A stretch of DNA of 64,000 bases from Microstegium vimineum (lineage: Eukaryota; Streptophyta; Magnoliopsida; Poales; Poaceae), in assembly GCA_022036555.1 (NCBI GenBank), contig CM039140.1, positions 26,617,843-26,681,842 of the forward strand, given 5' to 3'. Made by a program: the position numbers and the translations under genes. Under the pieces are notes generated by a model. That model saw only the letters and a program-made list of their open reading frames with translations, was not told where the DNA came from and did no database searches. The stretch's first letter is position 1. Each line of letters starts with the position of its first letter. Below, piece after piece: positions 21,745 to 31,265 of the stretch.

Positions 21745-22556
21745 CTACTCTCTATACTCACTTTTCAAACTAGAAATTATAAATTCCTCATATTCTAAAC
21801 AAAGAAAATAAAACAACTAAAATTTACATTTCTCTAAAATCTCAAATGTGCCATGTATACAACTAAAGTATTCTAGATTGCTACCTTTTTCATCTAAATA
21901 TGTGAAGTGGCATATAAATCAAGAACAATCCTTCATAAATCCTTAGATAATCCACAAATTAAATGAATTAATAATATCCTAAAAATCTATATTTCTCTAA
22001 CTAAGCTAAATTAATATTGAAATGTGGTACATATAATACCATAAAATCTCTATTATAAAACTAAAATCTATTTCTATTTTTAAAACATAATTCACCTTTC
22101 TCCTTTTACTTTTCTTACTTCTACTCTCATTGAAATGTTAGTGTGTGAAAACAAGCAAGTAATAACATATTACATAGTTGTATTAAATTAAATTAAATTA
22201 AATAATACACTAAAATCTCTATTTTCAACTAATTAAACCATAAAATGTGATAGACATAGTACAAATGAAAGGTGTATACTTAGAATACTAATTTTAGTTT
22301 CCTTCTTCAAAGTATTGAAACTATATCAAGTGAATGAAACCTAAAATGGCAAAGAGATAAAATCAGAAAGAAATACCACATATATAGACCAAGAAATAAC
22401 ATATACTGCCGCTAAAACATTAGAGGTTGAAGATTGTAACCTTTCAACGAGTCGATGGAGGCGTAGAAGTGATCAAATGAATCAATGCCCAAAATTGAGA
22501 AGAAAAACAGTGAAGAACACAACAAGAAATGGAGCTTGGGCTCGGGCTGGAGAGGA
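21745..22556. other. AT-rich region upstream of GRF gene, no gene seen
   Basis: Strongly AT-rich with short repeats such as '(aaatt)n' near 22180-22202. It would hold the promoter and leader of the minus-strand GRF gene at 21274-21744. Confidence 0.4.
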
Positions 22557-22872
22557 GGGAGGGTTCAAATAGGGGGGGACCTTTAGTCTCGGACCGTATC
22601 AACAGCTGGGACTGAAGGCCAACAAATAGTCTCGGTTGGTGCCACAAACCAGGACTAAACCTTTAATCCCGGTTGGTGTCACCAACCGGGACTAAAAGTC
22701 CCTCCTGCAAACTTATGACACCGGCCGGTAGCCGTTGGGAGGGGACTTTTAGTCCTGGTTGGTGTTACCAACCGGGAGTCCAGGACTAAAGACCTATTTT
22801 GTCCCGGACGCAACTTTCCTCCGAACTAAAACTCATTTGGAATATCGACGAAATATCTGTTCTATAGTAGTG
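22557..22872. mobile_element. CACTA-B right end (truncated element)
   Basis: The end reads, in reverse complement, CACTACTATAGAACAG. Subterminal inverted copies of 'cccggttggtg' and 'caccaaccggga' with 'tttagtcc' and 'ggactaaa' fill 22575-22790, the classic grass CACTA subterminal repeat. No matching left end is visible, so the element is truncated on its left. Confidence 0.75.
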
Positions 22873-23076
22873 CCAATTCATTGATGATGGTAGTGAGATC
22901 AATCTCAGTCCAACAATTGTCTTCTTTAGCTTCCTGATTTCCTAGATTAGTACTAGTTCTCCAAAGAGAGATATATATATATATATATTGAGATTGTGTT
23001 TATATATATGCAGCCATCGCAGTTTACAAGACCGCCGGAATGCGTGGTCGACATACAGGTAGCCTGTCGGGTAGCG
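22873..23076. other. Spacer with (TA)n tract
   Basis: Contains an (AT)n run at about 22971-22988. No gene is seen. Confidence 0.4.
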
Positions 23077-23600
23077 AGGGAGGAAATCTCACCTAATTCT
23101 TAAAAGGACTAGTTTAGAGGCAATGAATAAGAATGTCTCGCCTATGTTAAATAGTCCAAGCAGCTTGGATCAATTAATTTGCTGTTTCACTTCCCATGGT
23201 AACCCAAATTCAAGATTTTTATATGTTTTCTTTCCTTTTTTCCTATTTTCTTACCATTTATTTAGTTATAACTGAGGAAGGTAGTTTATACTATTTAATC
23301 TTTGTTATTAAGGTTATATTTGTAATTGTTCTTTTATCTTAATTACTCTCGCTGGGCACCATGATTCTCTGCCTGGAAGCACGTGTCACCGCTGAGCTTC
23401 TTCGTCTTCTCTCCGTTGGCTTGAGAAGTTCATGTCACCCCATCGATGGGGAGCGAGTCCAACCGGGTTCTGGAAGCGACATGACGCGCCGTAACGTGCT
23501 GCCCCTGACCGCGGTGGCGTTGTGACAGACGGACAAGAGACGGTTGAGGGCATCTTGGATCGAACTCAGCTGTCTTGGTACTAGATAGTACATGCACATT
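23077..23600 (+). repeat. Duplicated segment, copy 2 (uninterrupted)
   Basis: Uninterrupted counterpart of 16783-20965. It contains the 'actagttt.gaggcaatgaataa', 'aaggttatatttgtaattgttc' and 'ctgggcaccatgattctctgcct' blocks. It serves as the empty-site reference for the insertions in copy 1. Confidence 0.75.
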
Positions 23601-23605
23601 TGCTC

Positions 23606-23642
23606 TGTTGCTTTTGCTTTTGCTTTTGCTTTTGTTTTTGCT
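23606..23642. repeat. TTTTGC hexamer microsatellite
   Basis: Four to five consecutive TTTTGC-type hexamers with one variant. No other significance. Confidence 0.8.
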
Positions 23643-24745
23643 TTGATAAGAGAATACACGCATTGCTCTTTGTTTGCTCTCTTTTGCTTCGAGCTGGAGC
23701 AACAGAATGTATGACTCGGTGACCTTTAAAGTGGCTCAGGGTCGTCAGTCGTCACTAATCTTTTCATGAGAAGTTAGGCTGTAATTTTATTTACATTGGA
23801 AAAACTTAATCACGGAAACTTATAAAATGGTCCAATAATGTTTAGATGCCTTTGGTCGTTTGCTGGTCGTAATTCGGAGCACAAATTTGTTTATTAGTTT
23901 AGGTATATGCACATCACAAGGTTGGTTAGGTACCAGGTACACAAAATTTAATGGTCATCTTCCTTGTAGCTAGATTCATTTGATGGAGGTCGGCAGAGCC
24001 TATGCACAAAAATGTATCTGATCATGATGCGTTGCACAAGCAAGCATGTATTGGCGACCAGACCAGTGGGTGACTCAGTGTCATATGGCCACGGTGACTG
24101 CTGCATTTTCTGCAACTGCAATGTTCACAAGCAGAACATGTTCATCCTTGTTGCCGACCAGCATGAAACAAATAATTCGCACACGTGAAAATGGTAACAA
24201 TTCAGGTACATTGCTCACAAATTTTGTCCGCAATACTCTTGGGAATACCAATAATCCACACTCGTGAAAACGGTAACAAGTCAGTTTCTAGTTCTACGGG
24301 GGACTGTTACACACACGGACACACAACACAACAGCCCCGGCCCATCAGACCCTGTTATTGATCGTGCTAACTTGGAACACGATGCCTAGTGGAGGAACAC
24401 TACACTACAATAGCACGAATCTAGGCGCTCAACACTACAATAGCACGAAGTGCACAAGCTCAACTAATACAATGAATTTTTCATTCCATTTATAGTGTAT
24501 AATAAATATTAAGTTTGTGTATTATCATTCTTAGGTATTTTAATATATTGTATCGGGTTGTACATAAAGATGATGTATACTCACTACATGTCTACTGGAA
24601 AATTATTTGTACATGTTTGATTCTAATATCAAGAATTATAATGTAACACGTTTACATTTATTCGAATCAATGATGCCTACTCTCAATATATACATTGTTA
24701 TATTATCGTGCGATCTATGTCTTTTTAATACAAAAGTTTTGTTAT
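23643..24745. other. Spacer, no gene seen
   Basis: No convincing coding region. Short internal repeats occur ('cactacaatagcacgaa' twice near 24410-24450; 'cgtgaaaa.ggtaacaa' twice near 24184 and 24263). The right part may belong to a Helitron ending at 24774. Confidence 0.35.
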
Positions 24746-24775
24746 CTCGTAGCAACGCACGAGCACGATACTAGT
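24746..24775 (+). mobile_element. Possible Helitron 3' terminus
   Basis: A hairpin CTCGT-agcaacgc-ACGAG is followed by CACGATA and CTAG, then T. Helitrons end with a short hairpin about 10 bp before CTRR and insert before T. The sequence 'gcaacgcacg(g/a)gca..actagt' is widespread in grass genomes. The 5' end (TC) cannot be placed. Confidence 0.4.
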
Positions 24776-24837
24776 CAACACATTATTACAAAACTTAATT
24801 AGCATATGTGTTTAGCTTCGTCTGTCTGTTTAAAAAC

Positions 24838-25251
24838 ATTTAGGCCCTAAAGTTTTGGTGATTAATGACAATACAAGATTATTATGATAAAATATATTTT
24901 GTAAAGACAAATTGAAAATTAGATCATAATAATAAAAATTGATTGAACAATTAATGGTATTCATGCCCCTATTGATGATACTGAAATCGTATATAAAATT
25001 GAATAGTAATTTTGGATCTGAATTGGTTCATGTCAGTTTTTCTTGTAAACTAAAAGAGGCCTAACGGAGTTATGTCGCGTGGAGAGACCTCTCACGAATC
25101 TTCCATTTCAGTATTTCATCACCTCCTTCGAGCCGTGAAGCTTCCTATTACATCTGTGAGCTCCGGACCACGCGTTATGGTCCGACGGGTCTGACTCTGG
25201 TCCGATCCGACACATCACAGGAAAGTGCAAAAAGGCACTAACGACTAGTTT
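24838..25251. repeat. LTR-like segment interrupted by CACTA-C (left part)
   Basis: Phrases such as 'ggccctaaagttttggtgattaatgacaa' and repeated 'ctccggacc' and 'ggtccga' blocks are typical of grass LTRs. The text continues across CACTA-C at 35218 ('ggagggtgggggctatatatagttgcc'), so CACTA-C landed in this LTR. Element type and strand are uncertain. Confidence 0.5.
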
Positions 25252-25261
25252 CACTACTACA

Positions 25262-25525
25262 GAATCGGCAATCACTGTCGGCCTATCACTGCCGGTTTTG
25301 TTTGGGCCGACAGTGATTCCTCATCACTGCCGGTTCATGTTCTGACAGGCCCCCAATTATTGGGGACAGGGGTAGAACCGGCAGTGAAACACGACATCAC
25401 TGTCGGTTTGTGGCTGGAACCGGCAGTGATGCCTCTTTGCCCTATCACTGCCAGTTTGAGCCACAAACCGGCAGTGATGTGGTGTTTCATAGCCGGTTCG
25501 TGGCTGAAACTAACAGTGATATGGT
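25262..25525. repeat. CACTA-C left subterminal array
   Basis: About ten copies of 'atcactg(c/t)cggtt' in alternating orientation. TATAAATA follows at 25532-25539, a likely promoter for the TNP2 gene, so the array probably doubles as transposase-binding and promoter-proximal DNA. Confidence 0.75.
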
Positions 25526-25531
25526 GTACAG

Positions 25532-25539
25532 TATAAATA
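25532..25539 (+). promoter_or_regulatory. TATA box candidate for CACTA-C gene 1
   Basis: TATAAATA immediately after the subterminal array and about 800 bp before the TNP2 start. The same array-then-TATA order occurs in CACTA-D (TATAAAA at 37697) and again before gene 2 in both elements. Confidence 0.5.
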
Positions 25540-26337
25540 TCTCGATCACCCAACAGTACAGAATAGTGCGTGAGGAGCTCCCTATCTCCATTGTTGCGGC
25601 TAGTGGATTTCTTGACCTCCATTGTTGGCTCCTTTTCACTCTTGGATCTCACATCCTCTAGCTCTTGGTTAGTAACAAGCATACTTCTTTATAATTGTAG
25701 TTTTACATTGCTTTTGTGTGTAAATCCATAATTTAGAGCTATACTATTGTTCATGATCAAGAAGAGGGTTGTTGCAATTTGTGTCCATTTTTTTGTAGCT
25801 TCTAGATCCAAAATTAATTGGAAAAATTGTAGCACTTTGTTTTTATTGGATAATTATTGTTCAATCATTGAGTAGTTAGGTTCGAAAGATTGGTCTCGAA
25901 AATTATGGATACAATTTGTAATTAGTTATATTTTTTACTTACATTTAATACTACATGCATGCATTTAAAGATTTGATGGGATATGGAATATTGTCGGTGT
26001 TTTGGAATTTGGAAGGGAATTAAACAAGTGCCTACATTGTTGTTCAAAAAGAGTATGCAATTAATGTTGTTTACGATGAAGCCTCCATTGTTATCTATTT
26101 GTTGTCTCACTTTTAATAGCGCGACCAAATTCAAATTATATCGAAGAATACATTATATATGCTTATGTGCTTCAAATAATATTGTTCAAAAATGCTACTA
26201 TTGAAACCCTAAACCCTAAATGTTGGCGACATATATTACATTATGTTTATGTGCTTCATCTATTAATATTGTTCAGAAAGACTCTTATTAATACGTTCTT
26301 ATGTTTCCTCTGCTCTGCCCATTTTATCTATGTAGAC
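25540..26337 (+). other. Leader/intron region of CACTA-C gene 1
   Basis: AT-rich stretch between the TATA candidate and the first in-frame ATG of TNP2, nearly the same as 37704-38520 in CACTA-D. A leader intron is likely: 'ctcttggttagtaacaag' could hold a donor, and 'tatgtagacatgg' ends in an acceptor-like AG just before the ATG. No gene of its own. Confidence 0.4.
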
Positions 26338-29300
26338 ATGGCTCGAGGGTGGATGTGTGATCTATCATGTACAGACCCACGTTACTTGACAGGCATCGAC
26401 GATTTCATCAAACGAGCTAAAGTCAATGCTGGAGACTCACATCTTGTATTCTGTCAATGCAATTACTGCAAGAATACGAGAAAATAGGGCGACGTGGAGC
26501 ATATACGATTGCACTTGATCACAAGAGGGTTCATGAGAAACTACACGATTTGGACTTTGCATGGGGAGGTTGGTCAAAATGTTGCACAAGAAAGTAATGA
26601 TGATGTGCGCATGCCTACTGCATCCATGAATGCATTATTGTCTATTCATGATTACACAGAACATGTGCCTACCAATGATGATATGTTTATGAATACATTA
26701 GCTGACGACATAGAGGAAAATGATGGCATTTCATAGCTTCTACATGATGTGCATGGAGGATTCCTTAGTGCTTCATAGTTGAAAAAACTGGAGATCATGA
26801 GAAAGGATGCAAAAACACCATTGTATCCGACCTGCCCAATAAGAAAACTGGAAGCCAACATCATGCTATTGGAGTTCAAATCAACGAATGAGTTGAGTGA
26901 TAAAGGCTTCGATAACTTGTTAGGTATACTACATAAACTATTCCTGAAGGGTACCGAGTTAGCATAAAAGACTTACCTGGCCAAGCATATGATTTGCCCA
27001 ATTAGCCTCGAGGTTGAGAAAATCCACGCGTGTTTGAACGACTACATATTGTACCGTGGAGACAAATACAAAGACTTGGATGCATGTCCCAAGTGTAAAG
27101 CTCCCCGATACAAGCAAGGGCCATCAAATGAAGGAAGCAAGACCAGAGGAGGGCCCGTAAAGTCTGTGTGGTATTTTCCTATAGCTCCACGAGTGCATAG
27201 GTTGTTTGCAAATGCAAAGTCAGCCAAGTTGTTGCGTTGGCACGGCGAAGAGCGAAAGAAAGAGTCAATGTTGAGGCACCCCGCCGACAGCTTTGTATGA
27301 AACGGTCATATATCCAGATGCCATTACTAATCCAAGGGCCAAAACAACCTGGTAATGATATTGATGTGCTTCTACAACCAGTGATCGATGAACTACTACA
27401 GATGTGGGAGACGGGTGTGAAGGATATTTGAGATGAGTACAAAAAAGAACATGTCACGATAAAGGTTGTACTTATCACTACAATCACCGACCTGCCAGGG
27501 CGAGGTTGCTTGTCTGGAAAGAAGACAAAAGGATACACTGGGTGTGTCGAGTGCTTGGACAGGACTAATGCTACACGTCTACCAAAAAACAAGAAGATGG
27601 TCTACATGGGACACCGTAGGTTCCTACGCCAGGATCACCCTTACCGCATGAATAGAAAAGATTTTAATGGGACTACTGAGAAACGTGGACCTCCAAAGTA
27701 TCGAGGCGGGAAACAGATGCTTCAACAATTAAGAAAACTCACAGATGTTGTCCTTGGGAAGGGGAAAGGGGGAGTACCAGCGCCAACCCATAGTATTTGA
27801 AAGAAAAAAATCAATCTTTTGGAAACTACCTTATTGGCCACTTTTGAGTGTACGTCACTGTCTTGATCTAATGCACATAACTAAAAACGTGTGTGGTAAC
27901 ACACTTAACACATTGATGAACACCGGGGGAACAAGCAAGGATTCTCTCGCGACACGCTTGGACATGCAACACCTGGACCTCAGGAAGGAGTTGCACCCAA
28001 TACCTCTTGAGGACGACCACTTGAAACTTCTGGTGGCATCATGGACACTGAAAAAGGAGGAAAAGGACATGCTTATTTCTTTCCTCAATTATCTCAAAGT
28101 ACCGAGTGGCTACTGTGGGAACCCGAAGAGGCTAGTTAACATGAGAGAACTTAAGTTTAACTATGGTTCTATGAAGTCCCATGACTGCCATGTCATTATG
28201 ACTCAGCTGTTCCTAGTTGCCCTGCGAGGTATCCTCCCTTACAAGGTCCGCGCTCCAATCATAAAGTTGTGTTCGTTCTTCAACGCGATCTCTGAAAAGC
28301 TCATTGAAGGGGCCAAGCTAGACCACCTGAAGCAGGAGATATCCGAGATTCTATGCAGGCTTGAGATGTATTTCCCATCGACTTACTTCGACATATCAGT
28401 GCATCTACTTGTTCATCTTATGGATCAAATAAAATCCCTTGGCCCAATGTACCTACACCAAATGTTTCCTTTCGAGAGGCTGATAAAAGTTTTCAGGCGA
28501 TATGTTAGGAATAAATTCAGACCAAAAGGTAGCATGGTAGAAGGATGGTCAACAGAGGAGGCTATTGAGTTCTCCACATATTATCTGGACATCAAGCGGG
28601 TCGGAGTTCCAGTATCTCATCACGGTGGAAGACTAGGGGGCAAAGGAACAATAGGTGAGAAAGCTGTCAAAATAGGCGAAGTGGTCTCCTTTAGACAAGC
28701 ACACTTCGCTGTTCTCCAGCAAGCCGACGGTGTGATGGCATACATTGATGAGCACAAGCAGTTACTACAAAATAAGCACATCGGTAGGTCACAGGCTTAG
28801 CTTGAGAAAAAACTTAAGGAGGAATTCGGTGACTGGTTTCAACGCCAAAGGCTAGGAAGGGTGACGATATGTCAGCTAGATCTCTTATCCCCCGGACCTT
28901 CGACTACGCTATTGATGTACCAAGGATATCAAATAAATGGTTTTACATTTTACACAAAAAACAGGACGGAAAGAGCACCAACCAAAATAGTGGTGTTCGT
29001 TTCGACGCCCACGATGAGTACGGCATGGTGGAGGCAACATACTATGGTTTCATAGATGAGATATGGGAGCTAGACTATGGACATTAGTTGAAAGTTGCTC
29101 TTTTCCATTGTCTGTGGGTCCGGCTGAATGAAATCAACACTGACAAGGATGGGTTCACTACCGTTGATCTATCCAAGACCGCATACAGAGATGACCCCTT
29201 TGTCCTTGCAAAGGATGTTTTGCAAATCTTCTATGCAAGAGATAACAATACAAATGGAAGACTACATGTAGTATTGCAAGGCAAACGGAAGATTGTCAGT

Positions 29301-29453
29301 GTCGATGGAGTGACAGACGAAGAAGACTACAAAGGTTATCAAGAAATGGCTCCTTTTAGGGCGGACGTTACCCTACATGTCCTTGAAGAAGGTGATGAAC
29401 CTGCTTACCTCCGGAGTGATCACGATGAGGCCATCATCGTGCCTGCACCGTGA
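26338..29453 (+). pseudogene. TNP2-type CACTA transposase pseudogene (CACTA-C gene 1)
   Basis: Starts MARGWMCDLSCTDPRYLTG. It follows the Transposase_21 (TNP2) plan: N-terminal CQCNYCKNTRK; then ACPKCKAPRYKQGPS; GPKQPGNDIDVLLQPVIDELL; the segment DLMHITKNVCGNTLNTLM; the DUF4218-type part around 28200-28560; and a DUF4216-like C-terminus (28869-29453). It would cut and move the element in the nucleus. Stops occur at 26485 (Trp to stop), 26734, 26776 and others. A 166-bp net deletion after PAD (27290) shifts the frame. CACTA-D has the same deletion at the same junction. It is non-functional. Confidence 0.92.
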
Positions 29454-29559
29454 TTCTGTTAATAGTTAGAGTATCATAAACTATGTAATCCTTAGTGAAA
29501 TGTTGTTTTAGTAATTTGCATCGAATTTGAGATCATATGGAGTTGTAGAGATTGATGAG
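29454..29559. other. 3' flank of CACTA-C TNP2
   Basis: Probable 3' untranslated region. No gene. Confidence 0.4.
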
Positions 29560-30110
29560 TTTTACCACCCTTATTCAAATTCAAAATGGAATTCAAAAAC
29601 TAAAAACAATTAGACCTTGAGTGTATAAGCAATAATGTATAGCTCCTCAAAACTAACAAAAGCTATTTTGGAAGATTTTCAACTTCTATTCAAATTTTTG
29701 GAGTAATTACAAAGGGGTAATTGAATTTGAAACCCTTATTGAAATTCAAAATGGAATTCAAAAACTAAAAACAATTAGACCTTGAGTGTATAAGCAATAA
29801 TGTAGAGCTCCTCAAAACTAGCAAAAGCTATTTTGGAAGATTTTCAACTTCTATTCAAATGTTTGGAGTAATTACAAAGGGGGTAATTGAATTTGAAACC
29901 CTTATTCAAATTCAAAATGGAATTCAAAAACTAAAAATAATTATACCTTGAGTGTATAAGCAATAATGTAGAGCTCTCAAAACTAGTAAAAGCTATGTTG
30001 GAAGATTTTCAACTTCTATTCAAATTTTTGGAGTAATTACAAAGGGGGTTTTTGAATTTGAAACCCTTATTCAAATTAAAAATGGAATTCAAAAACTAAA
30101 AATAATTTGA
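29560..30110. repeat. Three tandem ~165-bp repeats in CACTA-C
   Basis: The anchor 'accttgagtgtataagc' starts at 29614, 29779 and 29945, giving periods of 165 and 166 bp. Units share 'gcaataatgta.agctc' and 'gaagattttcaacttctattc' blocks and differ by a few substitutions. The array is absent from CACTA-D, where the corresponding interval has been lost or replaced. Confidence 0.9.
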
Positions 30111-30235
30111 ATATGCTCCTTCAGCAAAAGTTGTAGACAATGAAAAATTATGCAACTTCTATGTTTGGAATTTTTCAAGTTCTAGTAAAAAATCAGGAGT
30201 AATTTGAATTCTAAGACAAAAGGCAAAATTCCCAT

Positions 30236-30398
30236 ATCACTGTCGGTTAGTAAGGAACCGGCAATGATGCACCTCTATCACTGCCGGTTCTACTAACCAA
30301 CCGGCAGTAATGTCCCCTCATCACTGCCGGTTCTTGTTACAAACCGGCAATGATAGAGTACATCACTGTCGGTTTGTAACAAGAACCAGCAGTGATGT
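30236..30398. promoter_or_regulatory. Internal copy of subterminal repeat array before gene 2
   Basis: Six or more inverted 'catcactgccggtt' and 'aaccggcagtgatg' units, the same motif as at the element ends but located between the two genes. It is followed by TATATAA at 30406-30412. I infer a promoter module for gene 2, or a relic of the fusion of two elements. CACTA-D has the same module at 43073-43170. Confidence 0.7.
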
Positions 30399-30405
30399 GG
30401 CCGAG

Positions 30406-30412
30406 TATATAA
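30406..30412 (+). promoter_or_regulatory. TATA box candidate for CACTA-C gene 2
   Basis: TATATAA about 8 bp after the internal array. The CACTA-D counterpart is TATTTAA at 43176-43182. Confidence 0.45.
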
Positions 30413-30820
30413 CCGTTGGCGCGCTTCCGAAATTTTCAAACATGCGCCCGCGACGTCTCTCCACGCTCTGTGCTTGCGACGCCGCTCCACGCCATTGCCT
30501 GCCGCCGCCGTCTGCTGCTCACGAGGACTTTGCCGGACTGTTGCTGCTCGATGTCGGACTGCTGCTGCTCGACGCCCGCCCTCGTCCAAGCTTTCACCGG
30601 CCGCCGGACCACTGCTTCGGCGGCGCTCGTCCAAGCTTCGTCGGCCGCCATGAAGGAGACCGCACAAGGAGCAGCGCCACTCGCCATTGCTTTTATCCTT
30701 CTTCTTACTGCTGGACACACTGCGACAGGAGCTTCGGATCCCGCCGAAAGCTTACTCTTGGTGAGCTACTAACCCGCCCACAAGGTGTTCGATGGAATGC
30801 CCATAAGGATAGATAGCTAT
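30413..30820 (+). other. GC-rich leader region of CACTA-C gene 2
   Basis: GC-rich, open in several frames on both strands, with no recognised domain. The CACTA-D counterpart (43183-43580) is much diverged, arguing against a conserved protein. It is more likely a transcribed leader. Confidence 0.4.
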
Positions 30821-31240
30821 AGAGAGAGGTAGATATAGGATAAGGACAGATAGCTATAGATAGCTATAGATGTCCTCATCACTGCTTTTGCTTGCTCTTG
30901 CTTGGCATGGAGATAGATGAGGAGAGGAAGGAGGGAGAGAAAGGGAAGGAGGGAGAGATAGAGAGAGATAGAGGGGGAGAGGAGGAGGAAGAGATAGAGA
31001 GATAGAGATAGATTAGAGAGATATAGAGAGATAGAGATTAGAGAGATAAAGATAGAGATAGAGATTAGAGAGATAGATAGATGTATAGTACTTATAGATA
31101 AATGGCAATTTTCATATCATATATGCTTGTATATATACTTATAAATAGATAGATGTATAGTACTTATAGAGATAGAGAGAGAGGTAGATAGATAGATAGA
31201 TAGATGCATGACTTATCTATACTTGTCTATATACTTATCT
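30821..31240. repeat. GATA/GAGATA-rich microsatellite region
   Basis: Long runs of 'gatagata', 'gagagata' and 'gagattagaga' units. Homologous but expanded and reshuffled at 43590-44330 in CACTA-D. Confidence 0.9.
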
Positions 31241-31265
31241 ATAATCGAAATGCATGTCCAGAAAC

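Noticed and set aside
27179..27592. 137-codon minus-strand ORF (also at 39364-39777 and 41204-41554)
   Set aside because: A shadow of the TNP2 coding strand; its conservation follows from the plus-strand gene.
30310..30816. 168-codon ORF at the start of CACTA-C gene 2
   Set aside because: It begins inside the repeat array and is not conserved in the CACTA-D counterpart; treated as leader.
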